Assembly: GCF_900091475.1 (NCBI RefSeq)
Contig: NZ_FMIB01000002.1
Coordinates: forward strand, 5,270,001 to 5,334,000
Reading direction: 5' to 3'
Source: Micromonospora chersina
GTDB lineage: Bacteria > Actinomycetota > Actinomycetes > Mycobacteriales > Micromonosporaceae
Length of the DNA stretch: 64,000 nt
The notes beneath the pieces were generated by a model. That model searched no databases and was not told the origin of the DNA. It was given only the letters and a program-made list of their open reading frames with translations. Of this stretch, positions 24,130 to 32,951 are shown piece after piece; position 1 is the first letter of the stretch; every line of letters begins with the position of its first letter. The translations under genes were made by a program, and so were the position numbers.

Positions 24130-25033
24130 CCTGAACCGCCTCTACCGGGCGCTCGCCGCCGACACCGACGAGCGGGTGCTCCCGACCCCGGACCGGGTCC
24201 GCCGGCGGGCCGACCGCCGGGCCCGGCAGCGGGCCGCGGTAGGGGCGCTGACCGTCGCCGTGCTGGTCGCCGGCACCGCCGCCGGCACGCGGTGGGTGCT
24301 CGCCGCGGGGCCGGACGTCGACCTGGCACCGGCCACCACCACCGGCCCTCCGTCGCCCACCACGGCCCTGCCCGCGCCGACGCCGAGCCGTACCGCCTCA
24401 CCTCCCGCGCGTACCCCGGACGCGCCGCCGAAGACGAGCGCCCGGCCGCCGGCCGCCAGCCCGACGAGTATCCCGGACCGGGCGTTCTTCGCCCTGGCTG
24501 CGGCCAACGACGCCGGCACCGGCAGTGTGTTCGGCTCCGGACCGGTGCTGCCGGCGCTCTGCGGCGCCAAGCCCGGCGAGGAGGGGATCGTCACCCGCCG
24601 CGCCCGGTACCTGGCGTTCAAGCTCGCCGGCACGCCGGAGGGACACGTGCTGGACGGCAGCTACCAGCACAGCATCACCGTCTACCGTGACGGCCGCGCC
24701 GACGACGCCATGGCCGAGCTGAGGCGGGCCGTGCGTGACTGCCCGACCCAGCCGGGGTCGGACGGTGGCGAGGGACTCACGTCGACTCAGCGGCTGCTGC
24801 CCGACGCCGGCTACGGCGACGAGTCGGTGCTGTTCGAGCTGCGCCGGCCCACCACGGACTACGAGGGTGCCCCGGGCGTGGCGGAGGTGGTCCGACTGGT
24901 CCGCGCGGTACGCATCGGGAACGTGGTGACGGTGCTCTGGGAGCGGGGCTGGGAGGGGACGTCCAGCCCGCGGTCCCAGGTCGACAAGGACAGCCGGCGA
25001 GCCGTGTCGGCGATCCGCGACTGGTTGCGCTGA
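24119..25033 (+). CDS. Single-pass membrane protein, putative partner of the ECF sigma factor
   Basis: A 304-residue protein with a short basic cytoplasmic part (about residues 1-38, many Arg), one hydrophobic helix (VGALTVAVLVAGTAAG), a Pro/Thr/Ser-rich linker of about 60 residues and an outer domain with two cysteines (ALCGAKPG and VRDCPTQ). This layout and the overlap with the sigma gene suggest an anti-sigma or sensor role. There is no ZAS zinc motif (HxxxCxxC), so it is not a standard anti-sigma factor. The ATG at 24119 is preferred to one three bases earlier because GGAGG lies six bases before it. Confidence 0.8.
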   Translation: MSRDLNRLYRALAADTDERVLPTPDRVRRRADRRARQRAAVGALTVAVLVAGTAAGTRWVLAAGPDVDLAPATTTGPPSPTTALPAPTPSRTASPPARTPDAPPKTSARPPAASPTSIPDRAFFALAAANDAGTGSVFGSGPVLPALCGAKPGEEGIVTRRARYLAFKLAGTPEGHVLDGSYQHSITVYRDGRADDAMAELRRAVRDCPTQPGSDGGEGLTSTQRLLPDAGYGDESVLFELRRPTTDYEGAPGVAEVVRLVRAVRIGNVVTVLWERGWEGTSSPRSQVDKDSRRAVSAIRDWLR

Positions 25034-25092
25034 GTGCGCCCCGGGCCCGTTTTGCGGGTCCGGGGCCCCGTACGCTACGGTTAACGGGCCGA

Positions 25093-25166
25093 CGCGGGGT
25101 GGAGCAGCTCGGTAGCTCGCTGGGCTCATAACCCAGAGGTCGCAGGTTCAAATCCTGTCCCCGCTA
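25093..25166 (+). tRNA. Initiator tRNA-fMet (CAU), copy 1
   Basis: A 74-nt cloverleaf with anticodon loop CTCATAA. Initiator marks are present: three G:C pairs at the base of the anticodon stem (GGG/CCC) and an unpaired first position (C1 opposite T72). The T-arm reads GGTTCAAATCC. The CCA end is not encoded. Confidence 0.95.
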
Positions 25167-25173
25167 CTCGTCA

Positions 25174-25207
25174 CGAAGGGCCCCGGAGTTCGCTCCGGGG
25201 CCCTTCG
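25174..25207 (+). terminator. Hairpin after tRNA-fMet copy 1
   Basis: CGAAGGGCCCCGGAG pairs perfectly with its complement around a TTCG tetraloop, seven bases beyond the tRNA. Confidence 0.85.
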
Positions 25208-25312
25208 CCGTGCCGGCGGCGCCGCCACGGCGACCGTGACCCTCGACACCCGACGGGATCGCGGAACCCGGCTGATCTCCACGGCGGACATGAGATAGGC
25301 TGTGAAAGCCGA

Positions 25313-25386
25313 CGCGGGGTGGAGCAGCTCGGTAGCTCGCTGGGCTCATAACCCAGAGGTCGCAGGTTCAAATCCTGTCCCCGCTA
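25313..25386 (+). tRNA. Initiator tRNA-fMet (CAU), copy 2
   Basis: Identical over all 74 bases to the copy at 25093-25166 and 220 bases downstream of it. Its own TAGGCT -10-like box is at 25296-25301, so it is probably transcribed separately. The identical block extends two bases before the tRNA and six after. Confidence 0.95.
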
Positions 25387-25393
25387 CTCGTCG

Positions 25394-25427
25394 CGAAAGG
25401 CCCCGGAGTTCGCTCCGGGGCCTTTCG
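25394..25427 (+). terminator. Hairpin after tRNA-fMet copy 2
   Basis: Same hairpin as after copy 1, with the TTCG loop, but one base pair has changed from G:C to A:T on both arms (CGAAAGG and CCTTTCG). Confidence 0.85.
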
Positions 25428-25497
25428 CCGTTTCCGGCTGCACATGATCCGGCCCGTCCGTCCTGCCCCGGTTGCGCTTCTCGGCGAGGATGGGGGC

Positions 25498-25749
25498 ATG
25501 TCTGGATGGAACAGATGGTGGGGCCGCCTCAGCGCGGTCCTCGGTGCGGTCGTGCTCTCGGTGTTCGTGCCGGTCGCGGCCTGGGCCTCCACGGGTACGG
25601 GGGAACTGGTGGTGGAGGCCGCCCGGCGGCGGTCCCGGGGAGGCGGCTTCGGCTTCCTCGGGCTGCTCTGCTGCCTGGCGGTGGTCGTGGTGATCGTGCT
25701 GCTGGTGCTGCGCCTGATGCGGGGCCGGCGCGGCGGTCCGCCGCGCTGA
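25498..25749 (+). CDS. Small membrane protein with signal peptide (83 aa)
   Basis: I do not recognise this gene. The product begins MSGWNRWWGRLSAVLGAVVL, a signal-like hydrophobic stretch ending VAAWAS. A short basic loop (EAARRRSRGGG) follows, then a second, very hydrophobic helix (LLCCLAVVVVIVLLVL) and a basic tail (RGRRGGPPR). A two-helix or cleaved single-pass membrane protein is expected. The ATG at 25498 has GAGGATGGGGG upstream. It stands alone between the tRNA genes and a convergent solute-binding protein. Confidence 0.75.
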   Translation: MSGWNRWWGRLSAVLGAVVLSVFVPVAAWASTGTGELVVEAARRRSRGGGFGFLGLLCCLAVVVVIVLLVLRLMRGRRGGPPR

Positions 25750-25760
25750 CGGGAACCGGT

Positions 25761-25791
25761 CCGCCCGCCGCGCCCCGGGCGCGGCGGGCGG
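25761..25791. terminator. Bidirectional terminator hairpin
   Basis: CCGCCCGCCGCGCC (25761-25774) pairs with 25778-25791. It lies between the small membrane protein and the convergent solute-binding protein gene. Confidence 0.75.
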
Positions 25792-25794
25792 CGG

Positions 25795-27156
25795 TCACTC
25801 GGCCAGGGCCGCGGTCGCCTGGGCCATGAAGCGCGAGGTCGCCGTCCGGGCGCCCGAGCGCTTGGCGCGGATGCTCTCGGCCGCGTCGATGAGCAGGGTA
25901 CGCACCTTGGCGTGCCCCTTCGGCGGTGGCGCGGGCGCCGGCCCGGTCAGCTCGTCCAACTCGGCGCCGAGGGCCACCACCCGCTTCTCCGCACGGTCGG
26001 TGACGCCCTCGACGACGAACGTGCGGACCGGTACGGCGGCGTTCAGGCCGCGCTCGATGCCGAGGATCCGGCCGGCCGCAACGTTTGTGGTCAGGAAGTT
26101 GATCACGTCGACGACCACGCCCGGGTGGCGGCTGCCGCGGAAGGCGGCCCAGTACATGGACGCCCGGGGCCACTGCGCCGCGGGCGTGCCCGGGAAGGCG
26201 GTCAGGCCCAGCTCGTCGTCGGTGAGCCGTTGCAGCTCCGGCAACTGGTGCGACCAGGCGAACGACGCGGCCGCGTGGCCGGTCACGACGAGCTGGCGGG
26301 CCAGCTCGCCGGTGTCGGCCTGCTCCACCAGCCCGGCGCTCGGCGTGGCCCGGTCGGAGCGGGCGACCTCCCAGAACTCGAACCAGTCGAGCAGCTCGCC
26401 GGAGCTGAAGCCGAGCTGCCGCCCCTGGTACAGCTCGCTGCCCTGGCCGCGCAGCCAGAGCCACAGCGCCCGGTAGTCGCCGGAGGGGTCCATGGTGCCG
26501 GCCACCCGGTTGCCGGAGGCGCGGGTGACCCGGGCGGCCCAGCGCGCGTACTCCCGCCACGACATGCCGGTGTGCGGCTCGGGCTGCCCGAGCCGGCGCA
26601 GCAGGTCCCGGTTGTAGACCAGCGCCGCGCTGGTCTGCGCCGCGGGCACCGCCACGGTCCGCTCGTCCACCCGGCCGTAGCGGGCCAGGTGTTCCGGCAG
26701 GCCGCGCAGGTCGAGCCGGTTGTCGGCGACGTAGGTGCTGAGGTCGAGGACGATCTCCCGGCGGGCGTACTCGGTGAGCAGGGTGTCGTCGATCTGGAAC
26801 AGGTCGGGCACGTTGCCGCCGGTGGCCTGGGTGGCCAGCCGGTCGTAGTAGCCGGTCAGCCCCTGCCAGGTCACCCGGAAGCTGACCCGGGGGTTCTCCT
26901 GGGAGTAGAGGCGCAGCGCCCGCTCGGTGGCCTCGGCCCGCCGGGCCCCGCCCCACCAGAACACCGACAGCTCGATGGGGCCGTCGTCGACCGGGGTGTC
27001 GTCCTCCGGGCCGCAGCCGGACAGCCCGGCGGCGAGCAGCGGCAGCCCGGTCAGCGCGCCGAGCAGCCGCCGCCGGTCGACGCCGGGGCGGGGTACGGAC
27101 TGCGGTGCGCGCACGGGTTTCTCCCGGGATGCGGGCGGCTGCTGCGGACGGATCAT
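25795..27156 (-). CDS. Extracellular solute-binding lipoprotein (family 1, sugar type)
   Basis: A 453-residue ABC-type binding protein. A twin-arginine-like DRRRLLGALTG leads into a hydrophobic core and a lipobox ending LSGC, so it should be an exported lipoprotein, possibly by Tat. The mature protein follows the sugar-binding pattern: VFWWGGARRAEATERAL, YDRLATQATGGNVPDLFQ and MYWAAFRGSRHPG. The C-terminal 60 residues (KRVVALGAELDELTG ... IDAAESI) are a helical extension. No permease or ATPase gene is adjacent, so it must work with components encoded elsewhere. Confidence 0.9.
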   Translation of the reverse strand: MIRPQQPPASREKPVRAPQSVPRPGVDRRRLLGALTGLPLLAAGLSGCGPEDDTPVDDGPIELSVFWWGGARRAEATERALRLYSQENPRVSFRVTWQGLTGYYDRLATQATGGNVPDLFQIDDTLLTEYARREIVLDLSTYVADNRLDLRGLPEHLARYGRVDERTVAVPAAQTSAALVYNRDLLRRLGQPEPHTGMSWREYARWAARVTRASGNRVAGTMDPSGDYRALWLWLRGQGSELYQGRQLGFSSGELLDWFEFWEVARSDRATPSAGLVEQADTGELARQLVVTGHAAASFAWSHQLPELQRLTDDELGLTAFPGTPAAQWPRASMYWAAFRGSRHPGVVVDVINFLTTNVAAGRILGIERGLNAAVPVRTFVVEGVTDRAEKRVVALGAELDELTGPAPAPPPKGHAKVRTLLIDAAESIRAKRSGARTATSRFMAQATAALAE

Positions 27157-27252
27157 TTACACAGGCCCCGGGCGGGGGTGTCAACGCCGGTGCGGACGGG
27201 ACGGCCGGTGGCCGCACCGGGCGGCGGCCCACACCCATGGTGTACTAGCGCC

Positions 27253-28086
27253 GTGGAACTTCTGCACTCGGGCAAGGTTCGGGACGTCTACGCCGACGGC
27301 GAGGACCTGATCCTGGTCGCCTCCGACCGCATCTCCATCTACGACGTGGCGCTGCCGACCCCGATTCCGGACAAGGGCCGCCTGCTCACCGCGCTGTCGC
27401 TGTGGTGGTTCGAGCAGCTGGCCGACCTGGTGCCGAATCACGTCATCTCCGCCACCGACGTGCCGGCGGAGTTCGCCGGCCGGGCGATCCGCTGCCGGCG
27501 GCTGGACATGGTCCCGGTCGAGTGCGTCGCCCGCGGCTACCTCACCGGCGGTGGCTTCGCCGAGTACCAGCGCACCGGCGCGGTCTCCGGTGTCGAGCTG
27601 CCCCGCGGCCTGGTGGAGGCGTCGATCCTGCCCGAGCCGATCTTCACCCCGTCGACCAAGGCGCCCAAGGGCGAGCACGACGAGCCGATCACGTACGCCG
27701 AGGTGGTCGACAAGGTGGGCGCGGAGACCGCCGAGCGGCTGCGGCAGATCACCATCGACGTCTACCGGCGGGGGGCGGAGATCGCCGCCGACCGGGGCAT
27801 CCTGATCGCCGACACCAAGATCGAGCTAGGCTGGGCGCCGGACGGCACCCTGGTCCTCGCCGACGAGCTGCTCACCTCCGACTCGTCCAGGTTCTGGCCG
27901 GCCGAGTCGTACCAGCCGGGCCGCGCCCAGTTCTCCTTCGACAAGCAGTACGTGCGGGACTGGGCCACCGGCAGCGGCTGGGACCGGCAGCCGCCGGCCC
28001 CCGAGGTGCCGGCCGAGGTGGTCGAGGCGACCCGGGCCCGCTACGTCGAGGTCTACGAGAAGCTCACCGGCAACCGCTGGGACTGA
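27253..28086 (+). CDS. purC: Phosphoribosylaminoimidazole-succinocarboxamide synthase
   Basis: PurC joins CAIR and aspartate with ATP to give SAICAR in purine biosynthesis. The 277-residue protein begins VELLHSGKVRDVYADGEDLI, the family's nucleotide-binding start, and carries VECVARGYLTGGGFAEY, TPSTKAPKGEHDEP, LIADTKIELG and the substrate loop DSSRFWPAE. The start is GTG at 27253; homologues start at the equivalent Met. Its stop is one base from the stop of the convergent glpK gene, with no room for a terminator. Confidence 0.97.
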   Translation: MELLHSGKVRDVYADGEDLILVASDRISIYDVALPTPIPDKGRLLTALSLWWFEQLADLVPNHVISATDVPAEFAGRAIRCRRLDMVPVECVARGYLTGGGFAEYQRTGAVSGVELPRGLVEASILPEPIFTPSTKAPKGEHDEPITYAEVVDKVGAETAERLRQITIDVYRRGAEIAADRGILIADTKIELGWAPDGTLVLADELLTSDSSRFWPAESYQPGRAQFSFDKQYVRDWATGSGWDRQPPAPEVPAEVVEATRARYVEVYEKLTGNRWD

Positions 28087-28087
28087 G

Positions 28088-29572
28088 TCACTCCACCCAG
28101 TCGAGGGTGCGCTGCACGGCCTTGCGCCAGTTGCGCAGCTCCCGCTCCCGGTGCGCCGGGTCCATCTCCGGCGTCCACTGCGCGTCCGACCGCCACTGGG
28201 CGCGCAGCGTGCCCAGGTCCGGCCAGAAGCCGACCGCCAGGCCGGCCGCGTACGCGGCGCCGAGGCAGGTGGTCTCGGTGATCCGGGAGCGGACCACCGG
28301 CACGTCGAGGACGTCGGCGAGGAACTGCATGAGCAGGGCGTTGCCGGTCATCCCGCCGTCCACGCGGAGCCGGCGCAGCGCCACGTCGGAGTCGGCGTTC
28401 ATGGCGTCGACCACCTCGCGGGTCTGCCAGGCCGACGCCTCCAGCACCGCGCGGGCCAGGTGCCCCTTCGTGATGTAGCCGGTCAGCCCGGCGATGACGC
28501 CGCGGGCGTCGCTGCGCCAGTGCGGGGCGAAGAGCCCGGAGAAGGCCGGCACCACGTAGCAGCCGCCGTTGTCGTCGACCGTGCGGGCCAGCTCCTCGAC
28601 CTGGGGGGCGGTGGAGATCAGGCCGAGGTTGTCGCGCAGCCACTGCACCAGCGAGCCGGTGACCGCGATGGCGCCCTCCAGGGCGTACACGGCGGGGTGG
28701 CCGTCGATCCGGTAGGCCACCGTGGTGAGCAGGCCGTGCCGGGAGGGCACCGGGCTGGCCCCGGTGTTGAGCAGCAGGAAGCTGCCGGTGCCGTAGGTGC
28801 ACTTGGCCTCGCCGGGCTGGAAGCAGGTCTGCCCGAACAGGGCGGCCTGCTGGTCGCCGAGGGCGCTGGCCACCGGCACCGCGGCGAGCACCCCGTCGGC
28901 GGTGCCGTAGACCTCGGCGGAGCAGCGGATCTCGGGCAGCATCGCGGCGGGGATGCGCAGCGCGTCGAGCAGCTCGGGATCCCAGTCCAGGGTCTCCAGG
29001 TCCATGAGCATCGTGCGGCTGGCGTTTGTCACGTCGGTGACGTGCCGCCCGGTGAGCTTCCAGATCAGCCAGCTGTCCATGGTGCCGAAGAGCACCTCGC
29101 CCCGCTCGGCCCGGTCGCGCAGCCCGTCGACGTGGTCGAGCAGCCAGCGCAGCTTCGGGCCGGCGAAGTAGGTGGCCAGGGTCAGGCCGGTGCGGGCGCG
29201 CAGCCGCTCCTCGTCGTACGCCTCGGCCAGCTCGCGCAGCAGCGGCCCGGTGCGGGTGTCCTGCCAGACGATGGCGTTGGCCACCGGGCGGCCGGTGGCC
29301 CGGTCCCAGACCACTGTGGTCTCGCGCTGGTTGGTGATACCCACGGCGGCCAGCCCATCCGGCCCGGTGCCGGCGGCGGCGAGTGCCTCCTGCACCACCT
29401 GCTGGACGTTGGCCCAGATCTCCTCGGCGTCGTGCTCCACCCAGCCCGGCCGCGGGAAGATCTGCCGGTGTTCGCGCTGGGCCGAGGCGACGATCTCCCC
29501 GGCCCGGTCGAAGACGATGCACCGCGAGGAGGTGGTGCCCTGATCGATGGCGACGACGAACTCTCCGGTCAC
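28088..29572 (-). CDS. glpK: Glycerol kinase
   Basis: A 494-residue FGGY-family kinase that phosphorylates glycerol to glycerol-3-phosphate in the cytoplasm. The N-terminal phosphate loop [17 protein letters not shown], the substrate loop [11 protein letters not shown] and the C-terminal [16 protein letters not shown] are canonical. The GTG at 29572 lies six bases after TACGGT on its strand, so the transcript is probably leaderless; a longer frame would add 20 non-conserved residues. No glycerol facilitator or glpD gene is adjacent. It is divergent from the PRPP-synthetase-like gene, 65 bases away. Confidence 0.96.
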   Translation of the reverse strand: MTGEFVVAIDQGTTSSRCIVFDRAGEIVASAQREHRQIFPRPGWVEHDAEEIWANVQQVVQEALAAAGTGPDGLAAVGITNQRETTVVWDRATGRPVANAIVWQDTRTGPLLRELAEAYDEERLRARTGLTLATYFAGPKLRWLLDHVDGLRDRAERGEVLFGTMDSWLIWKLTGRHVTDVTNASRTMLMDLETLDWDPELLDALRIPAAMLPEIRCSAEVYGTADGVLAAVPVASALGDQQAALFGQTCFQPGEAKCTYGTGSFLLLNTGASPVPSRHGLLTTVAYRIDGHPAVYALEGAIAVTGSLVQWLRDNLGLISTAPQVEELARTVDDNGGCYVVPAFSGLFAPHWRSDARGVIAGLTGYITKGHLARAVLEASAWQTREVVDAMNADSDVALRRLRVDGGMTGNALLMQFLADVLDVPVVRSRITETTCLGAAYAAGLAVGFWPDLGTLRAQWRSDAQWTPEMDPAHRERELRNWRKAVQRTLDWVE

Positions 29573-29637
29573 GGCAGCACCGTACCCGCCGGGAGCGTCC
29601 ACCGTCTCTCCCCGTTCCACCCGTACGATCAACAGAC

Positions 29638-30576
29638 GTGCGTGACATTGCCGTGTTCAGCGGGACCGCCCACCCGGAACTCGCCGCCGAGATCTGTGCC
29701 CACCTCGACGTTCCGCTGCACCCGGTGCGGGTGTCCCGGTTCGCCAACGACTGCCTCGAGGTGCAGTTGCAGGCGAACTGCCGGGAGCGGGACGTCTTCC
29801 TCATCCAGCCGTTGGTGCCGCCGGTGCAGGAGCATCTGGTCGAGCTGCTGCTCATGATCGACGCGGCCCGCGGCGCGTCCGCCGGCCGGATCACGGTGGT
29901 GCTGCCGCACTACGCGTACGCGCGGTCGGACAAGAAGGACGCCCCGCGCATCTCGATCGGCGGCCGGCTGGTCGCCGACCTGCTCACCTCGGCCGGCGCG
30001 CACCGGGTGCTCGCCATGACCCTGCACTCGCCGCAGGTGCACGGCTTCTTCAGCGTCCCGGTGGACCACCTGCACGCGCTGCGTGAGCTGGCCGCCCACT
30101 TCAAGGGCCGGGACCTGAGCAACACGGTGGTGGTGTCGCCGGACCTGGGCAACGCCAAGGAGGCGGCGGCGTTCGCCCGGATGCTCGGCACCCCGGTCGC
30201 GGCCGGCGCGAAGCAGCGGTTCAGCGACGACCGGGTGCAGATCAGCGCGATCATCGGTGACGTGGCGGACCGGGACGTCATCGTGCTCGACGACGAGATC
30301 GCCAAGGGCAGCACGGTGATCGAGCTGATGAGCCACCTGCGTGAGCGGAAGGTCCGCTCGATCCGGCTGGCCTGCACCCACGGCCTCTTCTCCAGCGGCG
30401 CGTTGAAGCGGCTGAGCGAGCAGGACGGGGTGCTGGAGGTGGTCTGCACCAACACGGTGCCGATCCCGGAGGAGAAGCGGGTGCCGAAGCTGGAGGTGCT
30501 CTCGGTGGCGCCGGCCCTGGCCGAGGCGATGCGGCGGATCCACAACGGCGAGTCGGTGAGCGCGCTCTTCGGCTGA
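29638..30576 (+). CDS. Ribose-phosphate pyrophosphokinase family protein
   Basis: A 312-residue protein with both Prs-type phosphoribosyltransferase halves ([28 protein letters not shown]). The PRPP-binding loop reads [16 protein letters not shown] rather than the classical VDDMIDTAGT, and the flexible catalytic loop has GAKQRFSDD. This is therefore a divergent Prs branch, possibly with different regulation, but the key Asp pair and phosphate-binding residues remain. The GTG at 29638 follows TACGAT by eight bases, another leaderless candidate. A second, classical prs gene is expected elsewhere in the genome. Confidence 0.85.
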   Translation: MRDIAVFSGTAHPELAAEICAHLDVPLHPVRVSRFANDCLEVQLQANCRERDVFLIQPLVPPVQEHLVELLLMIDAARGASAGRITVVLPHYAYARSDKKDAPRISIGGRLVADLLTSAGAHRVLAMTLHSPQVHGFFSVPVDHLHALRELAAHFKGRDLSNTVVVSPDLGNAKEAAAFARMLGTPVAAGAKQRFSDDRVQISAIIGDVADRDVIVLDDEIAKGSTVIELMSHLRERKVRSIRLACTHGLFSSGALKRLSEQDGVLEVVCTNTVPIPEEKRVPKLEVLSVAPALAEAMRRIHNGESVSALFG

Positions 30577-30599
30577 GGCCGGCCCGGATGCCGGGCGGG

Positions 30600-31064
30600 T
30601 CAGCCGTCGGACGGGTGGGTGACCTGCCGGGCGGCCAGCCCCGTCGTGATCCGAACGACGGTGCCGGCCTCGCCGGTCTCCACCGCCATGGTGTCGCTGA
30701 GCTCCCGGGCCAGCCAGAGGCCCCAGCCGCCGGCGGTGTCCGGGGCGGGCCGCGCACGGTCGCTGAGCCGCCGCGCGCTGATCCCGTGACCGTGGTCGGC
30801 GACCTCGCAGACCAGCTCGCCGGCGCCACGCCACAGCCGCAGCCGGCCCTGCCCGCCGCCGTGCCGGACCGCGTTGGTGATCAGCTCGTTGACCGCCAGC
30901 ACGAAGTCGTCGAGCCGCTGCCCCACCAGCCCCGCCGCGTGCGCGCACGAGGTGACCGAGTGCCGGAGCTCGGTCACCTGGGCCTGGGTGAAGGCCTCGG
31001 CGATGAGGAGGGAAGGTTCGATGGGCACAACCGTACGCGGTGCGGGGGGTTCTGCGTTCGTCAT
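30600..31064 (-). CDS. RsbW-like single-domain ATPase (anti-sigma/serine kinase type)
   Basis: A 154-residue protein made almost entirely of a GHKL ATPase fold: N-box VNELITNAVRHGG, G1 box EVADHGHGIS and G2 box GGWGLWLAR. Single-domain GHKL proteins of this size in actinobacteria mostly act as anti-sigma factors or kinases of anti-anti-sigma proteins. The ATG at 31064 has GGGACGGGG upstream; an ATG at 31094 is an alternative. No sigma-B-type gene is adjacent. It is divergent from a two-component system. Confidence 0.85.
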   Translation of the reverse strand: MTNAEPPAPRTVVPIEPSLLIAEAFTQAQVTELRHSVTSCAHAAGLVGQRLDDFVLAVNELITNAVRHGGGQGRLRLWRGAGELVCEVADHGHGISARRLSDRARPAPDTAGGWGLWLARELSDTMAVETGEAGTVVRITTGLAARQVTHPSDG

Positions 31065-31179
31065 GGCCCCGTCCCGGCGATGGCTCTCGGTCATTTTCGC
31101 GGCATTTCCACCGTACGTCAGGGTTTCTCGCGCCGCACCTCGCGACCCGGCGGTGCGCGGCTGTGGCAGGGTGTCGCGC

Positions 31180-32304
31180 ATGCCGTCGTCCCCGGAGGGC
31201 CTGGAGGTCCCGCTCTGGCGGTCCATCGCGGTGTTCCGCTTCGCCTCGCTCGCGTACGTGGGGGTGCTGGTCCTCCGCGACGCCCACCGCTACGCGCACC
31301 CGGTCGCCGCCGGCGGCGTACTCCTGGCGATGCTGGCCTGGACCGGGGTGACCACTGCCGGCTACGGGCGCCCGGCCGGACGACGCTGGCCCCTGCTCCT
31401 GGCCGACCTCGGCGTGGTGCTGGCGATCATGCTGGCCACGCCGTGGGTGATCGGCCACGCGGCGCTCTCCTCCGGCGTGCCCACGCTGACCGTCGCCTGG
31501 CTGGCCGGGCCGGTGCTGGCCTGGGCGGTCTCCGGCGGCCGGCGGCGCGGTGCGGTGGCCGCGCTCGTGCTCGGCGCGGCCGACCTGGCCACCCGGGAGC
31601 GGATCGGCCAGTCCTCGCTCACCGGGGTGATCCTCCTGCTGCTGGCCGGCGTGGTGGTGGGGCACGTGGCCCGGCTGGCCGTGGAGGCGGAGGCGCGGCT
31701 GCAACGCGCGGTGGAGCTGGAGGCGGCCACCCGGGAGCGGGAGCGGCTGGCCCGGGACATCCACGACTCGGTGCTCCAGGTGCTGGCGCTGGTCCGGCGG
31801 CGCGGCGCGGACCTGGACGGCGAGGCCGCCGAGCTGGCCCGGCTGGCCGGCGAGCAGGAGGCCGCGCTGCGCGCGCTGATCGGGCGGGCGGGCGCCGCGC
31901 CGGACGGGGCGGGGGACGCCCGGGACCTGCGCGACCTGCTCGACCGGTACGCCTCGGCGACCGTGCAGGTGGCCGCGCCGGCCACCCCGGTGCCGCTGCC
32001 CGGGCGGGTGGCCGGCGAACTGGCCGCCGCGGTCGGCGCGGCGCTGGACAACGTCACCCGGCACGCCGGCGGGCGCGCCTGGGTGCTGATCGAGGACGAG
32101 GGGGAGACGGTGACCGTCTCGGTACGCGACGAGGGCCCGGGAATCCCGGACGGACGGCTGGCCGAGGCCGCCGCGCAGGGCCGGCTCGGGGTGGCCCAGT
32201 CCATCCGCGGCCGGGTGGCCGACCTGGGCGGCGAGGTGCGCATCCTCTCCGGCCCGGGCACCGGCACCGAGATCGAGCTGACCGTGCCGCGGAGCGGCCG
32301 GTGA
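31180..32304 (+). CDS. Sensor histidine kinase (MacS type, NarX-like)
   Basis: A 374-residue membrane kinase. About five hydrophobic helices fill the first 160 residues. They are followed by a coiled dimerisation segment with the phospho-acceptor His in RERERLARDIHDSVLQVLAL and a GHKL ATPase domain (NVTRHAGG, DEGPGIPDG, GTGTEIELTVP). The MacS form, with a short PAS-less membrane sensor, is typical of actinobacteria. The ATG at 31180 follows CAGGGT by seven bases (leaderless). Its stop overlaps the response-regulator start by GTGA, so the two form an operon. Confidence 0.92.
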   Translation: MPSSPEGLEVPLWRSIAVFRFASLAYVGVLVLRDAHRYAHPVAAGGVLLAMLAWTGVTTAGYGRPAGRRWPLLLADLGVVLAIMLATPWVIGHAALSSGVPTLTVAWLAGPVLAWAVSGGRRRGAVAALVLGAADLATRERIGQSSLTGVILLLLAGVVVGHVARLAVEAEARLQRAVELEAATRERERLARDIHDSVLQVLALVRRRGADLDGEAAELARLAGEQEAALRALIGRAGAAPDGAGDARDLRDLLDRYASATVQVAAPATPVPLPGRVAGELAAAVGAALDNVTRHAGGRAWVLIEDEGETVTVSVRDEGPGIPDGRLAEAAAQGRLGVAQSIRGRVADLGGEVRILSGPGTGTEIELTVPRSGR

Positions 32305-32948
32305 GCATCCGGGTGATGGTGGTCGACGACCACCCGATGTGGCGGGAGGGCGTGGCCCGCGACCTCACCGAGGCCGGGCACGTGGTGGTGGCGACCAGCG
32401 GGGAGGGGCGCCAGGCGGTGCGGGTGGCCGCGGCGGCCCGCCCCGACGTGGTGGTGCTCGACCTGCAACTGCCGGACGTCTCCGGCGTCGAGGTGGTCCA
32501 GGGGCTGCGCGCCGTCCTCCCCGAGGTGCGGGTGCTGATGCTGTCGGCCAGTGGCGAGCCCCAGAGCGTGCTGGACGCGGTCAAGGCCGGCGCCACCGGC
32601 TACCTGCTGAAGTCGGCCGCGCCGGCCGAGTTCCTGGACGCGGTGCGCCGCACGGCGGCCGGTGAGCCGGTCTTCACCCCGGGCCTGGCCGGGCTGGTGC
32701 TGGGGGAGTACCGCCGGCTGGCCGCCGCGCCGCCCGCCCCGCACGACGACGCACCCCGGCTCACCGAGCGGGAGACCGAGGTGCTGCGTCTGGTGGCGAA
32801 GGGGCTGTCGTACAAGCAGATCGCCGAGCGTCTCGGGCTCTCGCACCGGACGGTGCAGAACCACGTGCAGAACACGCTCGGCAAGCTCCAGCTGCACAAC
32901 CGGGTCGAGCTGACCCGGTACGCGATCGAGCGGGGCCTGGACGGCTGA
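32301..32948 (+). CDS. NarL/LuxR-family response regulator
   Basis: A 215-residue regulator paired with the upstream kinase. The receiver domain has the acidic pocket (VVDDHP), phospho-acceptor Asp in VVVLDLQLPD, and conserved Thr/Lys positions (LSASGEP, LLKSAAP). The C-terminal LuxR helix-turn-helix reads LTERETEVLRLVAKGLSYKQ then LSHRTVQNHVQNTLGKLQ. The GTG start at 32301 overlaps the kinase stop by four bases, so expression is coupled. Its targets are not visible in the window. Confidence 0.95.
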   Translation: MSIRVMVVDDHPMWREGVARDLTEAGHVVVATSGEGRQAVRVAAAARPDVVVLDLQLPDVSGVEVVQGLRAVLPEVRVLMLSASGEPQSVLDAVKAGATGYLLKSAAPAEFLDAVRRTAAGEPVFTPGLAGLVLGEYRRLAAAPPAPHDDAPRLTERETEVLRLVAKGLSYKQIAERLGLSHRTVQNHVQNTLGKLQLHNRVELTRYAIERGLDG

Positions 32949-32951
32949 GGC

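Noticed and set aside
25091..25427. CRISPR or other repeat array
   Set aside because: The repeated 74-nt unit folds as an initiator tRNA and occurs only twice.
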